Origin: Brevibacillus laterosporus
Lineage (GTDB): Bacteria; Bacillota; Bacilli; Brevibacillales; Brevibacillaceae
Assembly: GCA_007833815.1 (NCBI GenBank)
Contig: CP033464.1
Location: 3,528,001 to 3,592,000 of the forward strand
Direction of reading: 5' to 3'
Length of the DNA stretch: 64,000 nucleotides
Shown: piece by piece, positions 43,649-51,935 of the stretch
How the letters are laid out: each line of letters begins with the position of its first letter
Position numbering within the stretch: the first letter of the stretch is position 1
Notes under the pieces: generated by a model
Databases searched by the model: none
The model's input: the letters and a program-made list of their open reading frames with translations, nothing else
Told to the model about the DNA's origin: nothing
Position numbers and translations under genes: made by a program

Positions 43649-44140
43649 GTGCTTTTTATGGAAAAAGTAACAACGTTGTTTTTAAAAATAGCTGTTATTC
43701 TTTTAGGAGTCCCAGTTCTTGCTCTGTGCATCTTTTTGGTGCCAGAGATGGCGAATCTTGCAGCAAAATTGCTTCCACAGTTTGCTTTTATAAAATATCT
43801 CGTTTTCATCGCTTTTGATGCATCGGCTATACCTTTTTACTTTGCTTTGTATCAGGCTTTCAAACTCTTATGCTATATTGACAAAAATAAAGCTTTCTCC
43901 GATTTATCTGTAAAAGCTTTAAAGAAAATCAAATACTGTGCCATCACAATCAGTATTTTGTATGTGCTAGTTTGGCCGCTCTTCTATATCTTTGCGGAAG
44001 TAGACGACGCACCAGGAGTTATCTTTGTCGGATTGGTTGTTCCTTTTGCTTCGATGGTTATCGCAGTCTTTGCGGCTGTTCTCCAAAAACTTTTACAAGA
44101 TGCAATTAATATCAAATCAGAAAATGATTTAACGGTCTGA
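43649..44140 (+). CDS. DUF2975 membrane protein
   Basis: A 163-residue protein with four predicted membrane helices and the DUF2975 pattern (FDASAIPFYFALYQAFKLL, FSDLSVKALKKIKYC). GAGGTG precedes the ATG. The next gene, 12 bases later, is a Cro-type regulator; this membrane-protein/regulator pair recurs in many Firmicutes. Function unknown. Confidence 0.85.
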   Translation: MLFMEKVTTLFLKIAVILLGVPVLALCIFLVPEMANLAAKLLPQFAFIKYLVFIAFDASAIPFYFALYQAFKLLCYIDKNKAFSDLSVKALKKIKYCAITISILYVLVWPLFYIFAEVDDAPGVIFVGLVVPFASMVIAVFAAVLQKLLQDAINIKSENDLTV

Positions 44141-44151
44141 GGTGAATAACA

Positions 44152-44367
44152 ATGGCAATTATAATTAATATTGATGTGATGTTAGCAAAAAGGAAAATGA
44201 GCGTAACAGAACTTTCGGAGAAGGTTGGAATAACAATGGCGAACCTTTCTATATTGAAAAATGGAAAGGCAAAAGCGATTCGATTATCCACTTTAGAGGC
44301 AATTTGTAAGGCTTTAGAATGTCAGCCAGGAGATATTTTAGAATACAAAAGTGACGAAGACAGTTAA
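44152..44367 (+). CDS. Small Cro/CI-type regulator
   Basis: A 71-residue helix-turn-helix protein (MLAKRKMSVTELSEKVGITM, NLSILKNGKAKAIRLSTLEA, CKALECQPGDILEY), the whole being one XRE domain of the YozG type. It is coupled with the DUF2975 gene and probably controls this three-gene operon. Confidence 0.9.
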   Translation: MAIIINIDVMLAKRKMSVTELSEKVGITMANLSILKNGKAKAIRLSTLEAICKALECQPGDILEYKSDEDS

Positions 44368-44415
44368 ACATTGTGGAGGAAACTTAATATAACAATTATT
44401 AGGGGAGGTATAACT

Positions 44416-45663
44416 ATGGATATTAACAATTTGATTATTGAAAATATTGTTAACCCTCATGAGCTGGAGAGAATGTATAGAAAAGACCCGAAAGCTTTTA
44501 AAAAGTCATTCTCACACGCATGGGAACAAAATCCTGATTCTCAGGTTCTTGGTGTTTGGTATGAAAGATTGCATTTCAAGGAGACGGCAAATACAGAAAA
44601 AACTTCCTTGCTTCAAAAAGGTTTCTTATTCATGGGCATTTTAGCCATTCTGGCCGGGATAAGCACCAGGGTCATTTTCCATTTTGTCGAACAGGAAGCA
44701 ATTGCTCCAATTAACCTTGCTTTTGGTATAATTCCCTTTATTGCTGCCTATTTTGTTTACAATAATACTCCGAAAAAAAGTGTTATTTATTCCCTTGCAG
44801 CGTTGTTCCTAATTTCCGGGTTTTATCTTAATATGCTGCCAATAAATTATAAAGACAGTATTATCCTTGCTTATTTACACCTTCCCATATTCTTATGGGT
44901 ATTGGTAGGGCTTGCATTTACAGGAAATGAATATTCAAAAGGCAGTACAAGATTAGCCTATATTAAATTTAATTTGGAATATTGTATTCTCTACGCCAGC
45001 ATGGCAGTTAGCGGAATGGTACTAGCAGCATTAACCATGCAGTTATTTAGCTTTGTTGACTTGGATATAGAAGACTTCTATTTTAGTAATGTCGTTTTAT
45101 TTGGTGCTGCCGCTCTCGCTATTGTGGCTGCATACCTGGTATCAATGAATCTTAAACTTGCTAAGAATATTACACCATATATAGCTAAAATTTTTAGTCC
45201 TCTTGTCCTGATCACATTGTTGATCTATCTTATAACGGTTATATGGGTCGGAAAAAATCCATTCTTGGACCGCAATTTCCTGATAGCCTTCAACGGAATA
45301 CTCCTTGGTGTATTGGCCGTTACCATATTTTCCATTATCGAGAGCGACTCAGACGAGAAAAAGAACATTTCAGATTATATAAATTTTGCCTTAATTGTTC
45401 TTGCGCTTATCATTGACAGTGTGGCTTTGTCAGCCATCGTGTTCAGACTTTCTTCTTATGGGATTACGCCTAATAGACTTGCTGTTTTAGGAGTAAACAT
45501 ACTTATCTGGGCAAATCTAATTTGGATTATGCTCTCCTATATGCGTTTTCTACAAAACAAATCCGGACCTTCAACTATCCAAGATGCCGTTACTAAGTAT
45601 TTGCCGGTCTACGGACTTTGGGCAGCTTTCGTTACATTTACTTTTCCTATAATTTTTAATTAG
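44416..45663 (+). CDS. Polytopic membrane protein, unknown family
   Basis: A 415-residue protein with a soluble N-terminal stretch of about 65 residues (HELERMYRKDPKAFKKSFSH) and about ten to twelve hydrophobic helices. Start ATG 44416 follows GGGGAGG by seven bases. It follows the Cro-type gene by 48 bases and is probably in the same operon. I do not recognise the family; no transporter signature is obvious. Confidence 0.75.
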   Translation: MDINNLIIENIVNPHELERMYRKDPKAFKKSFSHAWEQNPDSQVLGVWYERLHFKETANTEKTSLLQKGFLFMGILAILAGISTRVIFHFVEQEAIAPINLAFGIIPFIAAYFVYNNTPKKSVIYSLAALFLISGFYLNMLPINYKDSIILAYLHLPIFLWVLVGLAFTGNEYSKGSTRLAYIKFNLEYCILYASMAVSGMVLAALTMQLFSFVDLDIEDFYFSNVVLFGAAALAIVAAYLVSMNLKLAKNITPYIAKIFSPLVLITLLIYLITVIWVGKNPFLDRNFLIAFNGILLGVLAVTIFSIIESDSDEKKNISDYINFALIVLALIIDSVALSAIVFRLSSYGITPNRLAVLGVNILIWANLIWIMLSYMRFLQNKSGPSTIQDAVTKYLPVYGLWAAFVTFTFPIIFN

Positions 45664-46213
45664 AAAGGCTCTGTTAATGTAACGAAAAGTTAATCTTCTA
45701 TAACGTATAAAATCCTTAGAGCCGATATTATGCAGCTTTTTATACAGAGTTGCATAGTTTTGGCTTATTTTCATTACTAAAGTTAAAAAGAGGGTATTCA
45801 AACTAGAAGACATAATATATTGTTGCAACTGGATTCTTTAAAATATGTCCAGTTTCATGTGCCCAACGAAAAAGGACTACATGAAACGTATTTGATAAGC
45901 TAAACTTGCAGGTTTTAAGTTTGAGTTTGATTTAGATTAAATGTGAAAAGATGTACTTACACTAAAGGGGGCGTTAGTTGAAGAAGAATTAAGTAATATT
46001 CTTAGTTATTCAATTAAGGGGCGCAATTGTTGAATAAAACTTAGATTTTCAAACGATTTTATTGTTAATTTTTTTTAGTGTATTGAAGTATCTTACATCA
46101 AGATTAAACAACTATATTTTTAACCCGTCCTATATTTAGAACGGGGTTATGCTTATTTAAGCTTTTAAAATTAAATAGCTTTATTGTCATTTTACATCTT
46201 TTCAGTAGAGGGT
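45664..46213. other. Intergenic region with dispersed repeats
   Basis: No supported gene. Two members of the short repeat family lie here (45961-45985 with GGGGGCGTTAGTTGAAGAAG, 46009-46038 with AAGGGGCGCAATTGTTGAAT). It contains the end of the inserted three-gene operon and the downstream side of arsR. Confidence 0.5.
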
Positions 46214-46537
46214 TTAATCGCAAATAATCTGTAGGTTTGCCTCTTTCAATTTGTCAAAATCTGAAGTGCAATCCAGTAACTGTGCTAGGGATAATCCAAT
46301 TTCCTCCATGGTTGAACGATTCAAAGAGTAAAAGACCCATTGACCTTTCCGTGTTTCATTTACTAAATTTTCGTTCTTTAGACGACTCATGTGCCTAGAA
46401 ATCGACGGTTGAGAAATACCGAAAATCGGGACCAACTCACATACGCAACATTCTCTTTGATTTAATAAGGCAATGATTTTAAGACGTGTTGGATCACCTA
46501 ATGCTTTTAAGGCCGAAGAAAGTTGGATTAGATCCAT
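46214..46537 (-). CDS. arsR: Arsenic-responsive repressor
   Basis: A 107-residue ArsR/SmtB winged-helix repressor. The arsenite site in the recognition helix region reads ECCVCELVPIFG, followed by ISQPSISRHMSRLKNENLVN. It would leave DNA when As(III) binds. It is the promoter-proximal gene of the ars cargo, but it is now 3 kb from acr3 because a three-gene operon on the other strand lies between them. An inverted-repeat operator lies upstream. Confidence 0.94.
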   Translation of the reverse strand: MDLIQLSSALKALGDPTRLKIIALLNQRECCVCELVPIFGISQPSISRHMSRLKNENLVNETRKGQWVFYSLNRSTMEEIGLSLAQLLDCTSDFDKLKEANLQIICD

Positions 46538-46568
46538 GTAAATAAATATACCTCCTTTATAATTACCA

Positions 46569-46586
46569 TATAGCCATATCGCTATA
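46569..46586 (-). promoter_or_regulatory. Candidate ArsR operator
   Basis: TATAGC-CATATC-GCTATA is an 18-base site with perfect 6-base arms, 32 bases before the arsR start and next to the AGGAGG site. This position and size fit ArsR autoregulation. Confidence 0.6.
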
Positions 46587-46669
46587 TTAGCATTTAAATC
46601 CTATCCGTTCAATGGGCATTTGTACTTCTTTATGTACTGTGACCATGCCATATGTTATTTTCCCGGATT

Positions 46670-48172
46670 TTATTGGTTGTCGTTTTCTTTTTTTTGTTTT
46701 CTATGTGGCTCTCTTCTACTTTTCACGGTTTGAAAGGGACAAAGTAGTCCGGTGATTGGAGGTAAATAACGTGGATCTATTTCAAGGTGCATATGAGGAG
46801 ATTCCTCACTCAAAAAATTTAGTGTGAAGAAAAAGGGTCTGACATTACTCGTTTGAAAAGGAGGCCTTACAGATTGGTAGTCTTTTACATTGTCTCTTGT
46901 ATAACGTAAATACTGATTGAAAATCGAAAGTGAAAAGTCTGCTAATGCTCTGCCAAATACCCATTTGAGTGAAGATCTAGATTCTGTTGTTATATCCAAT
47001 CCAGATGAACTCCATAGATGATACAGTTTTTCGAAATATTCCGTTTGCGGTGGGTAGGGATGCAAAGGAAACTTCACTTCTTCAGGATTCTCCATCATCG
47101 GTCGAGATATTGAAATGACATTGTGAGAATCTCTATATCTTTCAATTTGTGACCTCCAATGAAGATAGGCAAAAGCAAATGGGCATTTTGGCATTGTTAC
47201 AGACTCGTTGTAAAACCGATGTATACATGTTTTATGCTGTTTTAGAATTGTCTTTCTTAATTGACGTGCAAGAGATGAAATAACTTTGGAATAAGATTCG
47301 TATAGGTCTTCATGAAGTTTAATCAATTTAAACCTATATTTTATACGGTTTACTTGTAAATCCCCAAATTCCCTATTTTCTTCTAATTGTCTTTGCCCTT
47401 TAATTCGTCTAATGTTAGGAGTGCTTTTTATTGTTATATAAGACTCTGATCTTGTGCAATGTGGATTTGAAGCCTGAAGCAAACCATTTAGTGTATGTGG
47501 CGATTGCTGAAGTTCTTTAGAAGGGTAAATGTGAAGTGTGTTGAATATTTCTCTTTCTTTGTTTTCTAAAGTGGTCCATTTTTTTACACGTGCACATTGA
47601 AGATCTTCTTCCATCGTCCAATTATGGAAAAACGGTTTATTCTTTTCTTGTTGCAAGAACAAATGTCCACATTTGCATGTAAAAGAAGAGCTAAAACCTT
47701 TATCATAACATTCGTAAAGAAAAGTATTCCTACAATTTGGACATTCCTTTTGTAAGGGAATCATGTGAAATGGGCAATACCGTAGAAAGGATATTTGGTG
47801 AAGATGACTATGAAAACCTCTTTTGATACATTCTATACAGAAGATTAGTATGGGGTTAATAAACAAAAATTCATTGCTCCTATGCGGAAATTGAACGAAT
47901 AATTTATCGAGGTACGTTCGATTCATTACGTAAAGATCGTATTGTAATCTTTCCTTTGTTAGTTGTGTATCAAATCCACTTAAAGTAACATAATTCCTAT
48001 GAATTTCACCGATCGTTGTTTTAATTTTTTGAACAGTTTGGGTTCCGAGGAATCGTAATACATCCCGTGATGTTATCTCATTCGCATATTTAAACTTTTC
48101 AATGGTAGACCAAGGTGACTCAAACCATCTGATCCATTCAGATCGCCAAGTAAAAGTTGTATGATCATTCAT
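46670..48172 (-). CDS. tniQ: TniQ/TnsD-type target selector 1
   Basis: A 500-residue TniQ-family protein. Zinc-finger cysteines and histidines are visible in FCIECIKRGFHSHLHQ, RYCPFHMIPLQKECPNCRN and FTCKCGHLF. The N-terminus (FTWRSEWIRWFESPWSTIEK) and the C-terminal SRREPHRKQKKE are shared with the second TniQ at 51936-53450. In Tn7-like elements TniQ/TnsD binds the attachment site and recruits TnsC. It is the last gene of the tns operon, 11 bases after tnsC. Confidence 0.88.
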   Translation of the reverse strand: MNDHTTFTWRSEWIRWFESPWSTIEKFKYANEITSRDVLRFLGTQTVQKIKTTIGEIHRNYVTLSGFDTQLTKERLQYDLYVMNRTYLDKLFVQFPHRSNEFLFINPILIFCIECIKRGFHSHLHQISFLRYCPFHMIPLQKECPNCRNTFLYECYDKGFSSSFTCKCGHLFLQQEKNKPFFHNWTMEEDLQCARVKKWTTLENKEREIFNTLHIYPSKELQQSPHTLNGLLQASNPHCTRSESYITIKSTPNIRRIKGQRQLEENREFGDLQVNRIKYRFKLIKLHEDLYESYSKVISSLARQLRKTILKQHKTCIHRFYNESVTMPKCPFAFAYLHWRSQIERYRDSHNVISISRPMMENPEEVKFPLHPYPPQTEYFEKLYHLWSSSGLDITTESRSSLKWVFGRALADFSLSIFNQYLRYTRDNVKDYQSVRPPFQTSNVRPFFFTLNFLSEESPHMHLEIDPRYLPPITGLLCPFQTVKSRREPHRKQKKENDNQ

Positions 48173-48183
48173 ATTCTTTCCCC

Positions 48184-49079
48184 CTATTCAGGATCTGATT
48201 GTATCTTTAACTCAGCAAAAAGGTAGCCTGATACAGTAATTGCTTCCTTCCATAATGCTTTTGTTAGCCATCTCACATTTTGACCTTCAACACCAAATTC
48301 TAATAAAGCATATTCGATAGTTGTGATTACGTACTGCATCGGTATTTCTAATTGACCTTTAATTCTAGCTTCTTGGCGGAGTAAACTAAAAACTTCATAC
48401 AACTCTTTAGTACAGTCTTCTAACCTATGGCCTAATGCATAAGCCTCAGGAAAGTAATACCGCGTGTAAGACCACCCACTATCCTTTGGGAACTCAGCCA
48501 TTTGATCAAAACATTGCAAGCAGACACGCAAGTCTCCTAAGCTCTTAATACCAAAAAATTGATGCCTTTTGGTCTCTATAAATATCGATCTTAAATGAAT
48601 CAATTCTGGTTGTCCTACTAATATTACTGTCATTGCGATTCGATATTTATCTAGTTCATTATAAATATCCATTAGCCAACCAAATTGTAATTCATGTAAA
48701 CATTGGGCTTCGTCGATAAACATAACAACACGTTTATGCTTGGATAAGTCACCTCGTTCTATGAGGAATTTACATAGTCTACTTCTTTTCAATGAAGTTT
48801 TTCCCGTAAAAGGTACACTGTGACCCACATCGTTCAGCAGTGTTTCGAAGAAAGTCATCTCGTTTGGTACCTTGACATGTAATGTTCTAATATGAAAAAT
48901 AGGTAAATCTGAACCAAATTCATCTGGAAGTGTATGCATGAGAAATTCTATAGCCCTTGTCTTTCCTAAACGTGGACGCCCAAAAATAATTCCTCCGGGT
49001 GAGTTCCTTTAGGAACAGGTGGTCTAGGCTGATTTAGAAGGTCATCAAAAGAAATTTGTTTGCTTATTTCTTTCCCCAT
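48184..49079 (-). pseudogene. tnsC: AAA+ transposition regulator TnsC, frameshifted
   Basis: From ATG 49079 the frame reads MGKEISKQISFDDLLNQPRP and PVPKGTHP, then stops; the downstream frame reads SPGGIIFGRPRLGKTRAIEF, containing the Walker A motif GRPRLGKT, and continues to the end with Walker B VVMFIDEAQ. The shift lies near 48995-49005, just before Walker A. Restored, the protein would have about 298 residues, short for Tn7 TnsC (555) but like the TniB type. One base would repair it. As read, the AAA+ motor is not made. Confidence 0.85.
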
Positions 49080-49090
49080 TTTGATCACCT

Positions 49091-51055
49091 CTAAATATTT
49101 ATTGTTTTAAATTTTTTTCTTAATGCGGATAATTCTTGGTCAGTGTTCTGTGCAGAAAGAGGTTGTTTGTTTTTAAAATTACTTTTTTCATTAATTTCTG
49201 AATTAGTTTGATTATCTTTAGACTTATCAACGGATGATATAGGATTTTGATCGCGATAATGTTTAGTTGCAGCTAATTTTGTACGAGACTTTTTGTTGTT
49301 ACTTGCTTTACTTACTAAATAATTCTGAAGAGCCTCGATGGGATCATCTAATTGGGTGTACGAGAGTAATTTTTTTCGTGATAAAGCATTAATTTGTTTT
49401 CTCATTTGAAGTGAATGTGGAGTTATTCCCCATCTTCCCGTGGCAGTAAAATACCCTAATTCTGAACCGTCATTTAGAAAAGCTTTAAGAAACCGGATAT
49501 CTTTGGTATTAACTAAAAGAATTATCTCTTGGCCAATTAAATCAAATGTACTTGATACTAAATCATTCCTATAATCCACGCCTTGGAAAGTGATATATGG
49601 CCGCCTTCCAATTTTAATACTTCCCCTAATCGTTCTTTTTACTGTCATTTCAAAGAAACCTACATTGGTTCTTTCTTCTTCAGCTAGTACTCGTGGTTCC
49701 ATTCCTTTCATCACCCTTTGTTCCATTACTTCTAATGGAGTTAGATTTCCAATTCCACTGTGTGGTGTACGATTATAATTGGCAATTAAAACAGCAGTTA
49801 CCTGCTCTAAATCTTCAACAGACATTTCATATTTCAATGCAATTTTTTCAGGATCTCCTCTTCTTGGATCTGATGGACTGCTACCAGTAGTATTTTGCAA
49901 ACGATGAAATCCCATCTCCTCTAATATTCCAAAAAACCTTTCAACAAAGGGTCTTCTTTCTGGCATATTAACTGGACCTGGATTGACTGCACATCCAACA
50001 ATATTTGTTAGTCGACTTGTTACTATCTTTGCTAGGTTTGCCTTCCCATTGTCGTAACTAAATTCATTCCATAAAGCCCATTGAGTGTCCGGTATAGCTT
50101 GCCAATGAAAGCCTCCGTTATCTGAGTATTTCAGTCCAGGGATCGTCAATTCTTTTAGATGACCTGGTTCAATCGCATTACGAATACAAGTAAGAACATC
50201 AGTTGAAGAATATTGGGAAGCGATGCAAATATGGTAGCCAAGAATTACTCTAGTTGCTACATCAATAATAACTAGTATCCAAAGTCTTTCAATAGTATCG
50301 GTACATTCATCTCCATACTGATTTTGAAAGGTAATAGTTAAAATGAGATCTATGCAATGACCATCAAATTCAACACGTTGAAATGGTCTTACGGGGATTT
50401 CTTTTTTAGTTCCTATACCAGTATTTTTTAAATGCCTGGCTGCATCATCTCCAAATCTTTGTGCAGCTTTTTCAGGAAAGTTAGTTGATATCATTTTAAT
50501 GTAACGATATAAAGAACGACGGCCGAGATCTTTTGTATTGAATGGATAATCTGTAATCGATAATCCAGATGCCCTACAAGCATTGAGAAACTGACGATGT
50601 AAGAATTTCACTCTCATATTGGGTTCATTAGAGTAGGATCGGTTTGTATTAAAGAATTTTTCAAAGATTAATTCTTTTATTCTGGGGTATTTGGTTAGAA
50701 GTAAATTGAAGGAGCCAGTCATTTTCTGACCTTTAGTATTAATATTTTTTCGTGTATATTTTACTGTGTTTTTTTGTGGAATAAGTGCTCGGTATCCCCA
50801 AATTCTACCTTCATCATCAAACAACAAGCATTTTTTAACATATTTTGTAATATGGTTTCTGTGAATTCCGGTTTCTAATGCAATTTCAGTTGCTGTAACA
50901 TTTGAATTCAAATACATATCTACTGCACGTTTTCGATTAAGAAACTTTTCTTTGTCACTTTCATCTAAGATTTCAATTAAAACTGTTGGCCAATTATCGG
51001 TATCAAGATAAGCAGCATCTAGTGCTATATCCTCAAAGAATTTTCTATTTACCAT
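49091..51055 (-). CDS. tnsB: Transposase TnsB (DDE)
   Basis: A 654-residue DDE transposase of the Tn7/Mu type. An N-terminal helix-turn-helix (VTATEIALETGIHRNHITKY) precedes the catalytic domain: first Asp in VEFDGHCIDL, second in FSYDNGKANL, Glu in RPFVERFFGIL. A basic C-terminal tail with many Lys and Gln residues is the probable TnsC contact. It joins the element 3' ends to the target, after TnsA cuts the 5' strands. It overlaps tnsA by 11 bases. Intact. Confidence 0.95.
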   Translation of the reverse strand: MVNRKFFEDIALDAAYLDTDNWPTVLIEILDESDKEKFLNRKRAVDMYLNSNVTATEIALETGIHRNHITKYVKKCLLFDDEGRIWGYRALIPQKNTVKYTRKNINTKGQKMTGSFNLLLTKYPRIKELIFEKFFNTNRSYSNEPNMRVKFLHRQFLNACRASGLSITDYPFNTKDLGRRSLYRYIKMISTNFPEKAAQRFGDDAARHLKNTGIGTKKEIPVRPFQRVEFDGHCIDLILTITFQNQYGDECTDTIERLWILVIIDVATRVILGYHICIASQYSSTDVLTCIRNAIEPGHLKELTIPGLKYSDNGGFHWQAIPDTQWALWNEFSYDNGKANLAKIVTSRLTNIVGCAVNPGPVNMPERRPFVERFFGILEEMGFHRLQNTTGSSPSDPRRGDPEKIALKYEMSVEDLEQVTAVLIANYNRTPHSGIGNLTPLEVMEQRVMKGMEPRVLAEEERTNVGFFEMTVKRTIRGSIKIGRRPYITFQGVDYRNDLVSSTFDLIGQEIILLVNTKDIRFLKAFLNDGSELGYFTATGRWGITPHSLQMRKQINALSRKKLLSYTQLDDPIEALQNYLVSKASNNKKSRTKLAATKHYRDQNPISSVDKSKDNQTNSEINEKSNFKNKQPLSAQNTDQELSALRKKFKTINI

Positions 51056-51710
51056 CTTTCCACACCTCTGTGGCTAAAGATAATGCCTTTTCACTAATAT
51101 CTGAATTTATTTCTCCTAAATAGATCATGCGGTATAGGGTTTGGTTAATTCTTAAAGCTGAAAGATGTTTACAGTTTTCACGTATCTGTTTTATTGTGAG
51201 ACGTTGATTACCTATAATCTGGTTAATAGTTCTATGATCAACCTCATTCGTTATGAGGTTAGGACGTAAAAAAGGAATAATCGTCTTAAGATTATCTAAA
51301 AGAAAGGTATTACTTCTAATTTCCTGTTCTGTTAATAATGTATATTCATAACCATTTTCTTCACACCATTTTTGTTGAACAGTTGTTTGACGTATTGATC
51401 TAGTTGACATTGGATTCGTGGAATTTAAGTCTTGAAGATATTTGATCTCAATAAAACTTTGACTTCCATCAAAGCGCTGTATCCACATATCAAAAATTGA
51501 TGTGACATAGAGTCCATTAACAAGAACTCGAATTTTTTTTGGTTGTTCACAAAATTTTTTTATCATAGGATTCCCTTCTATCAACAACCAATGATCATAT
51601 TCAAGATCGCTAAAGAGTTGAACCATCCTATTAATTTTCGGACTATAAACATACCAGTAATTGCTGCCAAATTTATTACTTCTTTTCATTGGAACAGGAG
51701 TATTAAACAC
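51045..51710 (-). CDS. tnsA: Transposon endonuclease TnsA
   Basis: A 221-residue restriction-endonuclease-fold nuclease that cuts the 5' ends during cut-and-paste movement. The catalytic set is readable: Glu in DLEYDHWLLIEG, Asp in SIFDMWIQR, and the ExK pair in SFIEIKYLQ. The C-terminal half is a winged-helix-like domain that contacts TnsC. First gene of the operon, just inside the right-end repeats. Its presence means a cut-and-paste rather than copy-type element. Confidence 0.93.
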   Translation of the reverse strand: MFNTPVPMKRSNKFGSNYWYVYSPKINRMVQLFSDLEYDHWLLIEGNPMIKKFCEQPKKIRVLVNGLYVTSIFDMWIQRFDGSQSFIEIKYLQDLNSTNPMSTRSIRQTTVQQKWCEENGYEYTLLTEQEIRSNTFLLDNLKTIIPFLRPNLITNEVDHRTINQIIGNQRLTIKQIRENCKHLSALRINQTLYRMIYLGEINSDISEKALSLATEVWKDGK

Positions 51711-51834
51711 AAAAATCCCTCCTTTAAATAAGATAATATCATAATTTCCTTATTTTTCTAATATTATAACTGTTAAAAATTATCTTTTATGATATTTTTC
51801 AGTTAACGATTTTATAAACCTGTTTTTACGACGA

Positions 51835-51884
51835 TGCAACCATGTTTGTGTCATAAAACAAGAGTGCAACCATGTTTGTGTCAC
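51835..51884. repeat. Right-end repeats of Tn7-like element
   Basis: TGCAACCATGTTTGTGTCA occurs at 51835-51853 and again at 51865-51884, direct, 30 bases apart. The second copy equals the left-end site at 40298-40317 over 20 bases. Spaced direct sites next to tnsA match the TnsB-site layout of Tn7 right ends. Confidence 0.7.
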
Positions 51885-51935
51885 TGTTTTTTTTAGTGTA
51901 TGTAAACAACCTACATGCTATTAATAATGATCGTA

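Larger units (their letters stand above)
39959..51884. mobile_element. Tn7-like transposon with arsenic cargo (approximate limits)
   Basis: tnsA, tnsB, tnsC and tniQ lie in order on the minus strand at 46670-51710, the cargo at 40.3-46.5 kb. Repeats with the core GACACAAA are found on both sides: an array at 39959-40317 and two direct copies at 51835-51884. The 20-mer TGCAACCATGTTTGTGTCAC is identical at 40298 and 51865. Orientation fits inverted ends pointing inward. Exact termini and the 5-bp target duplication could not be set; the left end may begin anywhere from 39959 to 40246 (TGTCGAGTGACACAAA). Confidence 0.6.
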
